The notes under the pieces: generated by a model
The model's database searches: none
Told to the model about the DNA's origin: nothing
The model's input: only the letters and a program-made list of their open reading frames with translations
Origin: Marinobacter sp.
GTDB taxonomy: Bacteria > Pseudomonadota > Gammaproteobacteria > Pseudomonadales > Oleiphilaceae
Reading direction: 5' to 3'
Assembly: GCA_022565395.1 (NCBI GenBank)
Contig: JAIUMV010000003.1
Coordinates: 1 to 64,000 of the forward strand
DNA: 64,000 nucleotides
Made by a program: the position numbers and the translations under genes
Shown here: piece after piece, positions 8,104 through 17,297 of the stretch
Layout of the letters: each line of letters opens with the position of its first letter
How positions within the stretch are numbered: position 1 is the first letter of the stretch

Positions 8104-9486
8104 ATGACTGATGCTCTTGCCGAAAACCCTGCCCAAACTGACCTACCCCCTGGTGCGCCGCTGGGCACTGCGCTGGCGCTGGGTGGTTTCTTGCTGGGCG
8201 GGGCCCTGGAGCAGAAGATAGGTGATGCTCTGGTGAAGCGTTTTGGTCCGCTGCTGACGGCCAAGGTGCCGTCGCTGGGTACGGTAGTCTTTGTAATGGA
8301 CCCTGCCCATATTCGCAGCATGGTGAGCGCGCCGTCGGGCTCTCTGGTGAGCGGTCGGGGTAATGCCATTCTGGGCTTTCTGTATGGTCGCACGTCCATG
8401 TTTCTGGTTGATGGCGCACCTCATCACCGGCTGCGGCGCCTGCTGGTGCCCCCGTTTCGCAACAAGGATACGCTGGCGCAGTACGGCCAGGTAATGGAGG
8501 AGGTCGCCAACGAACTGCTGGATGAAATGCCCTTAGGGCGTCCGTTTGCCCTGTTGCCAGCGCTGCGTCATGGCATGCTGGAGATCATTCTCCGGGTGGT
8601 ATTTGGTGTTGAGGAGGAAGCCCGCCTGGCGCCTTTTCGTGCGGCCTTCACGGAATTACTGGATATCTCGACGGCTGCATCCACCAGCGTCCGGTTTGCA
8701 TTACGTGGCATCGTGAGCCTGAAAAAGTGGCAGCGTCTTCAGGACACCTTGAGGGTGAGCGATGGGCTTATCTATTCAGAAATCGCCCGGCGGCGTAATG
8801 ATCCGGAAACCGAAACCCGGGACGATATTCTTGCACTGTTGCTGCGAACCCGTACCGAGGATGGGGATTTACTTAGCGATGTGGAAATCCGCGACCAGCT
8901 TGTCACCCTGCTGATAGCGGGCCATGAAACCACGGCGACAACACTGGCATGGGCCTTTGAACGGGTTTTGCGGACGCCCTCTGCGCTGGCGCGTCTGCAG
9001 GCTGAGCTGGAGGCAGGAGGGCATGAATATGCGGATGCGGTGGTGAGTGAGACATTACGCTTGCGGCCGCCGATTCCGGTATTTTCCCGTGAGGTGGCAG
9101 GTGATTTTACCTTGGGGGGCTATAAGCTTCCCAAAGGCACCATGCTCGTTGGCAACATCGGCTACATTCATCAGCGTGAGGATCTGTACGAGGGCCCGCA
9201 GGCCTTCCGTCCGGAGCGCTTTCTCGGCCGCCGCCATGAGCTTGGTGTATACGCGCCCTTTGGTGGTGGTCTGCACAGCTGCATCGGCAATCACTTTGCC
9301 GCACTGGAGGTCCGGGTTTTCCTGCAGGTGATGCTGAAACGGGGGCAATTCGTTGTGCCCCGCAAGGCAGCGGAGCGTATACAGCGCCAGACCATTCTCA
9401 ACCTCCCGGCGCGGGGCGCGCGGGTGATTCTGCGCGGGCGAAGCCCCGATCATGTCTATCCGGGGCGGGCTGATTCAAAAGCATAA
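8104..9486 (+). CDS. cytochrome P450 monooxygenase
   Basis: A 460-residue soluble P450. Diagnostic elements in order: I-helix AGHETTATT with the oxygen-activating Glu/Thr, K-helix ETLRLRPP (ExxR), PERF meander segment, and haem loop FGGGLHSCIGNHF with proximal Cys393. There is no N-terminal membrane anchor. ATG 8104 follows AAGGAG at 8092-8097. Architecture resembles the CYP110/CYP135/CYP138 groups, commoner in actinobacteria and cyanobacteria, so transfer is possible. No ferredoxin or reductase gene is adjacent, so electrons must come from partners elsewhere. An AraC regulator is divergent. The substrate is probably a fatty acid, alkane or terpenoid; it cannot be told from sequence. Confidence 0.95.
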   Translation: MTDALAENPAQTDLPPGAPLGTALALGGFLLGGALEQKIGDALVKRFGPLLTAKVPSLGTVVFVMDPAHIRSMVSAPSGSLVSGRGNAILGFLYGRTSMFLVDGAPHHRLRRLLVPPFRNKDTLAQYGQVMEEVANELLDEMPLGRPFALLPALRHGMLEIILRVVFGVEEEARLAPFRAAFTELLDISTAASTSVRFALRGIVSLKKWQRLQDTLRVSDGLIYSEIARRRNDPETETRDDILALLLRTRTEDGDLLSDVEIRDQLVTLLIAGHETTATTLAWAFERVLRTPSALARLQAELEAGGHEYADAVVSETLRLRPPIPVFSREVAGDFTLGGYKLPKGTMLVGNIGYIHQREDLYEGPQAFRPERFLGRRHELGVYAPFGGGLHSCIGNHFAALEVRVFLQVMLKRGQFVVPRKAAERIQRQTILNLPARGARVILRGRSPDHVYPGRADSKA

Positions 9487-9545
9487 GGCACAGAGATCCC
9501 TGGGGGTAGGGCTTGGGCGTCAGCGGGTTTGAGTTTCCCGCTGTA

Positions 9546-10223
9546 CTAGGTTTTAGCCCCCAGTCGTTTCTCAAGCTCGTTGCTCAGTTCATTGATGTAT
9601 TCTGCAGACTTGCCGGTGCTTTCGGCGAGCTCTTTGACATGCTCTGCGACAACCGCGAACCCTCTGCCCGCCTCTCCCGCCCGTGCCGCTTCTATGCTGG
9701 CATTCAGGCTCAGTAGCCGCAGTGATTTGAGCATGTGCAGAATCTTTTGTGTTTCCGCAATGATGTTGCCGCTGACGCTGGCTACTTGCTGGAGGTTCTC
9801 GGTTCGAAGCGCCTCTTCTTCCTTCCGCCCCCCGATATCCACGACCACCCCTTCCAGGAAGATCAGGTTGCCGTCATCATCGTGAACAGCGCCGCCGTGT
9901 TCGTTCACCCAGCGTTCGTCGCCATTGGCGGTTTTTATCCGATAGTCGATATTCCAGTTGCGTCCTGCCTGAATGCTCTTTTCAATGCCGTTATCCACCT
10001 TTTCTGCGTCGTCAGGGTGGATGAGGTTGGCGTAGGCTGCTCTTCTGTTGTTCAGCAAGTCCTGCAGCGCGTAGCCGGTGATTTCCTTAACTCTGCCAGA
10101 CATGACAACCATGGTGTAGTTGGCATCGTTGCGGCACCGGTATAAAAAGCCATTCATACGTCCGGTCATGCTGTCGTAGACACTTGCATCCTCAGCGGCG
10201 TCGCTATTGGGGGTACCTTTCAT
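9546..10223 (-). CDS. soluble PAS-domain protein with short methyl-accepting chemotaxis signalling tip
   Basis: A 225-residue cytoplasmic protein. Residues about 20-135 form a PAS fold with PAC segment ([20 protein letters not shown], then [19 protein letters not shown]). It is joined to only about 70 residues of the chemoreceptor hairpin, including the conserved [20 protein letters not shown] interaction region. There is no transmembrane helix or HAMP domain, and the hairpin is far shorter than in normal receptors, with the descending arm ending at KRLGAKT. Such proteins exist as free-standing PAS-MCP sensors and could bind CheW/CheA; this may also be a 3'-truncated receptor. It is bounded by P450 and AraC genes of unrelated role. 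Confidence 0.85.
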   Translation of the reverse strand: MKGTPNSDAAEDASVYDSMTGRMNGFLYRCRNDANYTMVVMSGRVKEITGYALQDLLNNRRAAYANLIHPDDAEKVDNGIEKSIQAGRNWNIDYRIKTANGDERWVNEHGGAVHDDDGNLIFLEGVVVDIGGRKEEEALRTENLQQVASVSGNIIAETQKILHMLKSLRLLSLNASIEAARAGEAGRGFAVVAEHVKELAESTGKSAEYINELSNELEKRLGAKT

Positions 10224-10313
10224 ATCGGATCCTCATGATCGGAAAACTATCTCTGGTCATTGTGGCCTGAGGCCTGCCTTTATGCCAATGCGCATTCGGC
10301 GTGGGCAGCACGG

Positions 10314-11057
10314 CTATGGCTTCAGTATCTCGACCCCTGTGGCGCTGCTTAGCACGCTGGAGGGGGGCAGCCCGATCATGTCCTGGAACAGGCGGCTGAA
10401 GTGGGCGGAGTCATGCAGGCCAGCGGCTAGCGCAGCGCTGGTGAGCGATGGATTGCTTGCCACATGATAGAGCGCAGATCGCAACCTGGACCAGCTCCGG
10501 TAGCGCCGGAAACTAATGCCCATTTCTGACCGGAACAGGTGATTGAAGCGGGATTCTGAGAGGTTTGCCAATTGGGCCAGAGAGGCCCTGCCGAGCGGTT
10601 TGTCACCGCATTGTCTAAGTTGGGCCAGGCTACGGGTAATCCGTTCATCCATTGATGTGATCGGGCCAAGGGCTGATCTACCCAGTAGCGGAGCCAGTTC
10701 AAAGGACTGTAGCTGGCCTTCCAGTCGTTTATGTCGGCTGGGGGAAGGTAGCACATCAAAGGCCACGGCCTGATGTTTCAGCACCCCGGATCTTAACAGG
10801 CGCGTTTCCGGTGCGTCAGGCTCCAGATAAAGGGTCGCCATGGTCTCGCCCCGGCTGTCCAGCGCGTGCTCAACCCCCGCGTCAATCAGCGCGCTGTGGC
10901 AGGTCTCCTGCTGGCCGTCAGGAAACTGCATACGAAGCGGTCCGCTAAGCCCAATCAGCAACACGGGTGCCGCGTGGGTGTGCTGCCGTGTGGCAGGCAG
11001 TTCACCGATAAACAGGGCCCGGTCGGCGCCTAACCAGATGCGTTTTTGTTGTGTCAT
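10314..11057 (-). CDS. AraC family transcriptional regulator
   Basis: A 247-residue AraC regulator with a short cupin-like N-terminal domain (about residues 1-100; APVLLIGLSGPLRMQFPDGQ) and a C-terminal double helix-turn-helix: LAQLANLSESRFNHLFRSEMG for the first, and SAALAAGLHDSAHFSRLFQDM for the second. It is divergent from a four-helix membrane protein gene beginning 80 bases away, which is the probable target. No effector can be named. Confidence 0.88.
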   Translation of the reverse strand: MTQQKRIWLGADRALFIGELPATRQHTHAAPVLLIGLSGPLRMQFPDGQQETCHSALIDAGVEHALDSRGETMATLYLEPDAPETRLLRSGVLKHQAVAFDVLPSPSRHKRLEGQLQSFELAPLLGRSALGPITSMDERITRSLAQLRQCGDKPLGRASLAQLANLSESRFNHLFRSEMGISFRRYRSWSRLRSALYHVASNPSLTSAALAAGLHDSAHFSRLFQDMIGLPPSSVLSSATGVEILKP

Positions 11058-11137
11058 AGTTCAGCCCAAACATACAAGTTTTGCCGCCAACGGCCCGGCA
11101 TACTTCGGGCTCTCAACTATAACCAAGGAGTAACTGT

Positions 11138-11587
11138 ATGTCTCTGGCTGAAAAAATCTGTCTCTCTGCCGCGCTGGTGTTTTTCATGACGGGTCTGCTG
11201 ACCGGTATCTGGAAGTATCGGCATATGGCGCGCAGCCCTGAGGCCACGGCCCCGGTCTACGTTGACATTGCCCACCGTAGTTCCCTGATGTATGCCTTCG
11301 CTGCGCTGCTGCTGGCGGCGCTCAGTGTCCATAGTGTGCTGGCGGCATGGGTGAACACGGTGGCCGCGGTTTCGGCCCTGGCTTTCTTTGCCTTTGCCAT
11401 TGGTACTTACGTGATCCATGGCCTGCTGCAGGATACAGACAACCAGTTACGCCGGCCTCACCGCCTGGGTCAGCGGCTGTTGCCGTCCTGGATAACGGGC
11501 TTGTTCATGCTTCTGCTGATCGTTGGTGAAGTTGGTGGCACATTGGTGCTGGGGGTGGGCGCGATGCTCGGTATTTGGGGGAGTTGA
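11138..11587 (+). CDS. four-helix integral membrane protein of unknown function
   Basis: A 149-residue polytopic protein with hydrophobic segments at about residues 8-24, 48-68, 72-96 and 122-146. His and Arg residues between the helices (WKYRHMA, DIAHRSSLMYAF) could bind haem or metal, but no family motif is recognised. ATG 11138 follows AAGGAG. It is divergent from an AraC regulator and converges on a DUF3592 gene with only an 8-base gap. Confidence 0.72.
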   Translation: MSLAEKICLSAALVFFMTGLLTGIWKYRHMARSPEATAPVYVDIAHRSSLMYAFAALLLAALSVHSVLAAWVNTVAAVSALAFFAFAIGTYVIHGLLQDTDNQLRRPHRLGQRLLPSWITGLFMLLLIVGEVGGTLVLGVGAMLGIWGS

Positions 11588-11595
11588 TAAAGCTA

Positions 11596-12048
11596 TCAGT
11601 AATAAAAAGACGCAAACCCCAGCAGCAGTGACACCAACCCGCTGATAATCCAGGGCTTGCGCCGTCTGCTCCAGGCCAGGATGACACAGCCGCTACTGAT
11701 CAGGAGTAGGCTGAAGGGCACGCCCCACAGGGTGCGGAACTCGTTGATTTTGGCTTGTTCCGGGTCGGCGGGCTGATAAAGCACGGCAATCGGTTTGCCG
11801 GTATCCCTGAACGTGTTGGTGCGTGCGACACGAAACAGCTGCTGCTCAAACGTTTGCCCATCAGCGCTTTGGTATCGTACCGTCGGGTAGAGGGGGCTGC
11901 GTCGGTGGGCATCGGGTTTGCGGTCTGCACCGGTGATGACCCCAGTGACCTTGTGCGCTGAGCGAATGTCAGTATAGGTGCCTTGTATGAGCCAGCCAGC
12001 AAGTACAAAGCCGCCCAGTGACACCAGCGTCAGAATGAACTTTTTCAT
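11596..12048 (-). CDS. DUF3592 domain membrane protein
   Basis: A 150-residue protein with an N-terminal helix (about residues 5-25), an extracytoplasmic beta-rich domain and two C-terminal helices. The middle shows the DUF3592 hallmarks: YPTVRYQSADGQTFEQQ, then IAVLYQPADPEQAKINEF and WGVPFSLLL. The role of the family is unknown; members are often near envelope genes. It lies 53 bases downstream of a large lipoprotein gene on the same strand and could be cotranscribed with it. Confidence 0.85.
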   Translation of the reverse strand: MKKFILTLVSLGGFVLAGWLIQGTYTDIRSAHKVTGVITGADRKPDAHRRSPLYPTVRYQSADGQTFEQQLFRVARTNTFRDTGKPIAVLYQPADPEQAKINEFRTLWGVPFSLLLISSGCVILAWSRRRKPWIISGLVSLLLGFASFYY

Positions 12049-12101
12049 GAAGCCTGCCAGGGTTGAATGCGACGCCGAGGCTCTCGGCGCCGCTTCGATG
12101 C

Positions 12102-13580
12102 TTAGCCGCCCGTGGTAACCCAGAACAGACGCTCCAGGATGCGCTCCTGGGCATTGAAGTGTCGGGGAACCAAGCTGCCTGAAACGTGGTAAGAGCTGAA
12201 AATGACTTTGCCCTGGCCGTGGTTAAAGGCGAGGGTCAGGCCATTGGGGGCATTGTGCGATGGATCAAGCAGGTAGCTACTGACGTTGCCGGTGACCAGT
12301 TTTTCGACCTGCGTACCCTGCATCTCTGACACCGGTGCCAGCAGGTGCCAGCCGTCACCGAAGTCGTAGATTTGGAGGTTGCCATTTGCGGTTGCACAGG
12401 CGCTCCCGCCTATGCACTGGCTGTTTCTCAGGTAGTTTTTCAGGTCCGTATCTGCTGCAGTACCTGTCAGTTCTTCAATTTCATCAGCTTCGCTAAAGAA
12501 GTAAAGGTAGTCATCGAAGGCGCCGGTGATAAACGGGCTGGAAAGATCCGTGACGTAAAGCACACCGCCAGCGTGCACAAAGTTACGGAGGGTTGCGCGC
12601 CAGTTATCAATGCCGAATTCGTTTTCCAGATCTTCCGGCTCAATGGCGCCGCAATTGATATAGACGATGTCGTAATCAAAAATACGTGCAGGCTGACCCG
12701 GCGCGGCCGGTTCGAACAACGTGCTGACAAAGGGGTAGTCTGGCCAGCCGCCGAGAGCTTCTACACTGCCTTGCTGATTCTGCTCATACTCATCCTCGTA
12801 ATCATAATCATAGATGCCCTCATAGATACTGAAGGTTTCCGTGCCTGGGCGGAAAGAGCCCAGTTTCCATGATGCTGAGGATGCGGTGGTATCGCTTGCC
12901 AGCGCGGTTGTGGTGTCCCCAAGACGCCGGTAACCCTGGAAGTTCACCCCAATACTGGCCTGGTGCCCGGTTACCTGATTTTGTGCGGTGAGTGGCAGGG
13001 GGAAGGGTAGATCGCCGTCCCATTCTTCCCACTCTGCCAGGCCCATCTTGGCCAGCACGTTCTCAATGTTATCGAAACTACCGGTCACTACCGCAATTTT
13101 TGCTGCACCGTCGGCAGGGTTTGCCGGAAAGCGCAGGGTTCCTGCGAAGGCGAAGTCCAGAACCAGTTGCGTGCTCATGGACCAGGCGCCGCGCACCGCA
13201 TTCAGTTGGACGGTAGAGCCGGCGGGCAGGTCAATAGTGAAACTGAAGCGGCCGGACGCATCAGTGCAGCCCCAGGCGAGGCTGGTAACCGGTGGCTCGG
13301 CGCAGTCTGCGCTACTTTGTGAACTGATGTTGCTGGCACTGAAGGCGAGTGGCGAAATGCCGTCATCGGGAATATACACCGTGGCACCGGGTATGGCGGA
13401 GGTGCCGTTGGGGGCTGTCAGAATGCCGCGCAGCTCGCCAGTAAAGGGCGTGGTATCCGCAGGGGGTGTGGGCTTGTCGGCACTGGAACTGCCACCGCCA
13501 CAGCCAGAAAGCATGACAGTACTGGTTAGGATCACCGCCCACTGGGCGGAGCGAATACGGGCAGCGCGGGCGTGAGGCAT
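12102..13580 (-). CDS. large predicted outer-membrane or periplasmic lipoprotein
   Basis: A 492-residue lipoprotein. From ATG 13580, which follows AAGGA, a basic leader and hydrophobic core end in the lipobox LSGC, followed by a Gly/Ser/Pro linker. Residues about 45-120 resemble a carboxypeptidase-regulatory-like beta-sandwich (TGELRGILTAPNGTSAIPGA). The C-terminal two thirds includes a possible glutamine-amidotransferase-like fold (VYINCGAIEPEDLENEFG, then FVHAGGVLYVTD and GQGKVIFSSYH). Acidic Tyr/Asp/Glu runs are present. No enzyme motif is certain. An upstream ATG would add 12 residues without helping the signal peptide. Possible substrate-binding or surface protein; function unassigned. 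Confidence 0.75.
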   Translation of the reverse strand: MPHARAARIRSAQWAVILTSTVMLSGCGGGSSSADKPTPPADTTPFTGELRGILTAPNGTSAIPGATVYIPDDGISPLAFSASNISSQSSADCAEPPVTSLAWGCTDASGRFSFTIDLPAGSTVQLNAVRGAWSMSTQLVLDFAFAGTLRFPANPADGAAKIAVVTGSFDNIENVLAKMGLAEWEEWDGDLPFPLPLTAQNQVTGHQASIGVNFQGYRRLGDTTTALASDTTASSASWKLGSFRPGTETFSIYEGIYDYDYEDEYEQNQQGSVEALGGWPDYPFVSTLFEPAAPGQPARIFDYDIVYINCGAIEPEDLENEFGIDNWRATLRNFVHAGGVLYVTDLSSPFITGAFDDYLYFFSEADEIEELTGTAADTDLKNYLRNSQCIGGSACATANGNLQIYDFGDGWHLLAPVSEMQGTQVEKLVTGNVSSYLLDPSHNAPNGLTLAFNHGQGKVIFSSYHVSGSLVPRHFNAQERILERLFWVTTGG

Positions 13581-13755
13581 GAGGCGAGTCCTTTCACGGT
13601 TCGAAGACAAGGGCATGCCCGTTGGGGCATGCGGTCAAGCCCGATTATCTGTCATTGTCCGATGAAAGAATATTAGGTTGCGCACATTGTTGTGCACTGA
13701 TAGCCGTCAACAGCGTGGATGGACAAGGCTGCGTGACAATCCGGTGATGCTCAGG

Positions 13756-13789
13756 GGACCTGCAGCCCTTCTGTCAGGGCTGCAGGTCC
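13756..13789 (-). other. perfect 13-bp-stem hairpin spanning the CheB/CheR gene stop codon
   Basis: Arms 13756-13768 and 13777-13789 are exact inverted repeats (GGACCTGCAGCCC and its complement) around an 8-base loop. The TGA stop of the upstream gene (13774-13776) is inside the structure. No T-run follows on the minus strand, so it is not a classic terminator; it may protect the mRNA 3' end or slow termination. Confidence 0.6.
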
Positions 13790-16344
13790 TTGCGCAAGGC
13801 CAGTTCAAGCTGCTTGGTTGCGGTAATGTCGAGGAGGGTGATAACCACCCCATCAATGACGTTGTCCAGCCGGCGATAGGGCATGATACGCACGGTAAAC
13901 CAGCGGTTATCGTTAGTGGAGACCTGTTTTTCTGAGAAGGCCAGGGTGTTCAGGGTGTTTCTGGCGTCCTCGTTAAGCTCCGGGTACTGCAGGCTGGTGG
14001 TGAGGTCGCTGAGGGGACGGCCGATATCGCCTTCACGAATACTGATGATCTTTGATGCCCGGTCAGTAAAGCGGCGAAGGTTGAGATTCTGATCCAGGAA
14101 CAGAATGGCGATTTCAATGCTGTTGAGCAGATTTTTCATGTCGCTCTGAGCCAGCGAGAGATCGTCGAGCTTGGTCTGCATTTCGGCATTGATGGTTTGC
14201 AGTTCCTCGTTCATGGACTGCATTTCTTCTTTTGAGGTGGTGAGTTCTTCGTTGGTTGACTGCAACTCTTCATTGGTTGACTGCAGTTCCTCGTTGGCGG
14301 ATTGCAGCTCTTCCCGGGAGGCGCGGTTTTCTTCCCGCAGGGTCTGGATTTCGTCCCTGTATTGTTGCACCTCTGCGCTAAGGGGTTGTTGCAGGGTGAC
14401 TTTGGATTTGTGTCGGCCGACCGGGCCGGGGCTGCTTAGGGCGACATCCCTGAACACAATCATTTTCATGCCGCGCAGGGCGGAGGACGCCGCCAGCGCC
14501 TGAACGGTGATGTCAACACGCTGGGTGCCGCCGCCGGGGAGTTGCACCTGCAGGCCATGCAGATGGATGGGCTCGCTCTGGTTCGCTGCCTGGCGCAGGG
14601 CGCTGACAACCGGGGTGCGAAGGCCGTCCCGCACCATGGCGTGAAAGTTCCAGTTGGCTTTGCCCGCCGCTGGCTCCAGGTACTTGCCCGTGCGCCCGCT
14701 GATGTAAACGATATCACCATCCTCATTGACCACCACCGCAGCGGGGGCATAGGCCTGCAACAGTAGCTGGTCTGCTGCCGCTTGCAGGGTATCCGTTGGC
14801 GGTCTGGATGGGCTGTGGGTGGACACGGGAAACTCCTTGGCGATCCAGGACAGGGGTGGAAAAGACGCTACTGGTAACCGGCTGTCGCTGCCATGGTTAT
14901 TGTCCAGACGTCGGTAGAGACGCTGCTTTGACTGTATGGGCGCAAACAGCTGGGCATGACGCCCTACTGTTTCAGAACTGCCCAGCAGTAGCACCCCATC
15001 GGGACGCAGGCTGTAGTGGAACAGCGGAATAAGCTTGCGCTGCAGGCTTTGGTCAAAGTAGATCAGCAGGTTACGACAGGATATCAGATCGAGACGGGTA
15101 AACGGTGGGTCAAGCACGACATTTTGCTGGGCGAACAGCACCAGTTCGCGGATGTCGCTGTTAATCTGGTAGCCCTTGTCTACCGGGGTGAAGAAGCGTT
15201 TGAGGCGTTCTGCTGAAACACTGTCGCTGATATCGACGGGGTAGCGGCCGCGCCGCGCGGTGGCAATGGCATCCGGGCTCAGGTCGGAGGCAAAGATCTG
15301 TAGCGTAAGGTTATGGGGTTGCGGCAGTTTTTCCAGCGCCTCGGTAAAGACTATGGCGAGGGAATAGGCTTCTTCACCGGTTGAGCAGCCGATCACCCAG
15401 GCGCGTACATGAGCGTCTCTGGGCTGCCGGGTCAGCAGCTCCGGCAGAGTCGTCTCGGCGAGATACTGCCAGACGGCCTCATCGCGGAAAAAGCGGGTGA
15501 CACCGATAAGCACTTCCTTGAACAGCAGGTCGATCTCTTGCGGATTGTGCTCCAGGAAATCCCCGTAAAGGGCCAGGGTGTCGATCCCATGGATGGCCAT
15601 ACGGCGTTCTATTCGCCGGTTCAGTGTGCTGGGCTTGTAGAGTGAAAAGTCGTGCCGGGTGCGCTGTTGAAGCAGGCCAAGAATGCGTTGCAGGGGGGGC
15701 GCCTGCTGTGCCGTGTCTGCCGGTTGTTCATCCGGTATTGCTGGTGCCGGGGTGTGGTTCAGGCAGGCCAGGATACGGGTGGGCAATTCGCCGGGTGGGG
15801 CAATGATATCGGCACAGTTGGCGGCAATCGCACTCTTGGGCATAGCGTCAGACTGCGCCGTATCGGGCTGTTGCACCGCCGTGAGTCCGCCCACCGCTTT
15901 TATCGCCTGCAGGCCCAGCGTGCCGTCGGAGCCCATGCCGGATAACACCACCCCGATAGCCTGCTCTCCCTGGGCGCTGGCCAGAGACGCAAACAACACA
16001 TTGATTGGCAGGCGCATTCCCCGGGGTTCCAGGGGCTTTGCCAGGTTCAGGGTGCCATCGACAACAGTGAGTTCGGCGTTTGGCGGAATCACGTACACGC
16101 AGTCGGGTTCGATGGCCATGCCTTGAGTGGCTTCCCGCACTGACATCAGGGTGGCGCGCTGGAGTAACTCCGGCAGCAGTGCTTTGTGAGTAGGGTCCAG
16201 GTGTTGTACCACCACATAAGCCATCTGGCTATGGGGAGGCACCCGGGCAAGAAACTGTTCCAGCGGCGCCAGGCCGCCGGCGGAAGCGCCAATGCCCATT
16301 ATGCGTGTGGCTGCCGTGGGAGGAGCGGGTGGCGTCGTGGTCAT
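13774..16344 (-). CDS. CheB-CheR-PAS fusion signalling protein
   Basis: An 856-residue fusion. Residues about 12-195 are a CheB methylesterase domain with catalytic Ser21 (GIGASAGG), His48 (QHLDPTH) and an Asp in SGMGSDGT, but no receiver domain. Residues about 215-480 are a CheR methyltransferase with SAM motif GCSTGEEAYSLA and an N-terminal RRIERRM helix. Next come a PAS domain (about 525-640), a heptad-rich coiled coil with repeated EELQSTN units (about 665-735) and a final PAS domain. Most such proteins end in a histidine kinase; this one stops at the PAS. It lies 16 bases downstream of a PAS-protein gene, so the two form an operon. Targets may be non-chemotaxis receptors. Confidence 0.93.
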   Translation of the reverse strand: MTTTPPAPPTAATRIMGIGASAGGLAPLEQFLARVPPHSQMAYVVVQHLDPTHKALLPELLQRATLMSVREATQGMAIEPDCVYVIPPNAELTVVDGTLNLAKPLEPRGMRLPINVLFASLASAQGEQAIGVVLSGMGSDGTLGLQAIKAVGGLTAVQQPDTAQSDAMPKSAIAANCADIIAPPGELPTRILACLNHTPAPAIPDEQPADTAQQAPPLQRILGLLQQRTRHDFSLYKPSTLNRRIERRMAIHGIDTLALYGDFLEHNPQEIDLLFKEVLIGVTRFFRDEAVWQYLAETTLPELLTRQPRDAHVRAWVIGCSTGEEAYSLAIVFTEALEKLPQPHNLTLQIFASDLSPDAIATARRGRYPVDISDSVSAERLKRFFTPVDKGYQINSDIRELVLFAQQNVVLDPPFTRLDLISCRNLLIYFDQSLQRKLIPLFHYSLRPDGVLLLGSSETVGRHAQLFAPIQSKQRLYRRLDNNHGSDSRLPVASFPPLSWIAKEFPVSTHSPSRPPTDTLQAAADQLLLQAYAPAAVVVNEDGDIVYISGRTGKYLEPAAGKANWNFHAMVRDGLRTPVVSALRQAANQSEPIHLHGLQVQLPGGGTQRVDITVQALAASSALRGMKMIVFRDVALSSPGPVGRHKSKVTLQQPLSAEVQQYRDEIQTLREENRASREELQSANEELQSTNEELQSTNEELTTSKEEMQSMNEELQTINAEMQTKLDDLSLAQSDMKNLLNSIEIAILFLDQNLNLRRFTDRASKIISIREGDIGRPLSDLTTSLQYPELNEDARNTLNTLAFSEKQVSTNDNRWFTVRIMPYRRLDNVIDGVVITLLDITATKQLELALRKDLQP

Positions 16345-16360
16345 AGTGCAGGCAGATTAA

Positions 16361-16954
16361 TCAGCGGTGCTCCGCGAAGTCTTGGCAGGCCAAAAGCAGA
16401 CACTTATGTCCTTGCATGGTGGATACCTGAAGGTGCATTCGCCGGGCTTCGTTAATGAGATTGGTGACGACGGTATCCGTGATGCCGCTCAGGGCAACCT
16501 GCTGTAAAAGATCCGCTACCCGGGAGCGGCTTTGGGGAGACATAAAGGCGTTGATATGCTGCCCCTCCAGACCCTCCCGTGGAACACCAAAGCGTTCGGC
16601 AGCAGCAGGGTTGCTTTGCATGATGGTGCCGTCAAGGTCCAGCACGCAGAGAGGGACGGGCGTGCAATCATACAATGCCTGGTAAAACCCCAGGTCTTCC
16701 AAAAGTGCCTGCTCATTGGCTGCTGTTTCTTCGTGCTGCAGGTCCAGCTCTACTTGGTGGACTTGCAGTTCATGGAGCAATTTGAGGGCGTCATCAGCTC
16801 TGGCAGGACTGCTGGCCAGTTGGTGAAGCAGGCGTAAGGCGTCAGCACCCATAGGGGAGTGACCGGCTTTGGGGGTGGTGCCCGCCCGCAACTGCGCTTC
16901 TGCTTTGCTTCGCAGTGTCATAGAGAGATTGGCTTGATCAACGGTTGTGTCCAT
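16361..16954 (-). CDS. PAS-domain protein cotranscribed with the CheB/CheR fusion
   Basis: A 197-residue cytoplasmic protein. The N-terminal half is helical and charged (LLHELQVHQVELDLQHEE), a segment often preceding PAS domains in hybrid sensors. Residues about 85-190 are a PAS fold (YQALYDCTPVPLCVLDLDG, then MQSNPAAAERFGV). There is no output domain. The stop lies 16 bases before the CheB/CheR gene, and the helical plus PAS arrangement is what usually sits inside larger CheB/CheR hybrid proteins, suggesting a split partner. Confidence 0.83.
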   Translation of the reverse strand: MDTTVDQANLSMTLRSKAEAQLRAGTTPKAGHSPMGADALRLLHQLASSPARADDALKLLHELQVHQVELDLQHEETAANEQALLEDLGFYQALYDCTPVPLCVLDLDGTIMQSNPAAAERFGVPREGLEGQHINAFMSPQSRSRVADLLQQVALSGITDTVVTNLINEARRMHLQVSTMQGHKCLLLACQDFAEHR

Positions 16955-17297
16955 GTGCGAGGCTCCTCAGTCCATAGTAACCGATCATGGCATAAGCGTC
17001 TGCATACGCGCACGCCCTTTCGGTGTGCTAATGGCTTGACTATGGTCTGTTTTCGCATACTTGACTGTGCGGTAAACCACATGTCGGGGGTGGTCATTTT
17101 CCCCACCATGAACGCCCGCTGTCGGTGGTACAGGCGCTACAGGAATTCTTCAGCAGGCCTGTGCTTTGCGCAGCGCACCTGAAAGCGAGTCTTTCAAGGT
17201 AGCGTCTTGTCTCTATGGCGCCATGGTCCTTATACCCCGTCCCGTTAAATCGCGATGCCAGCCCGTACTGTGGCATCGCGTCGGTCCGTATTCCGGA
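16955..17297. other. intergenic region without genes
   Basis: About 340 bases between the PAS-protein start and the DUF3185 stop. The promoter of the PAS/CheB-CheR operon must lie near 16960-17080. The only structure seen is a strong hairpin at 17251-17280, listed separately. Open frames here look non-coding. Confidence 0.5.
17251..17280 (-). terminator. hairpin downstream of the DUF3185 gene
   Basis: A perfect 10-bp stem (CGCGATGCCA and complement) with 10-base loop, just after the DUF3185 stop on the minus strand. It is followed only by a short AT stretch (ATTTAA), so it is a probable rather than certain intrinsic terminator. Confidence 0.55.
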
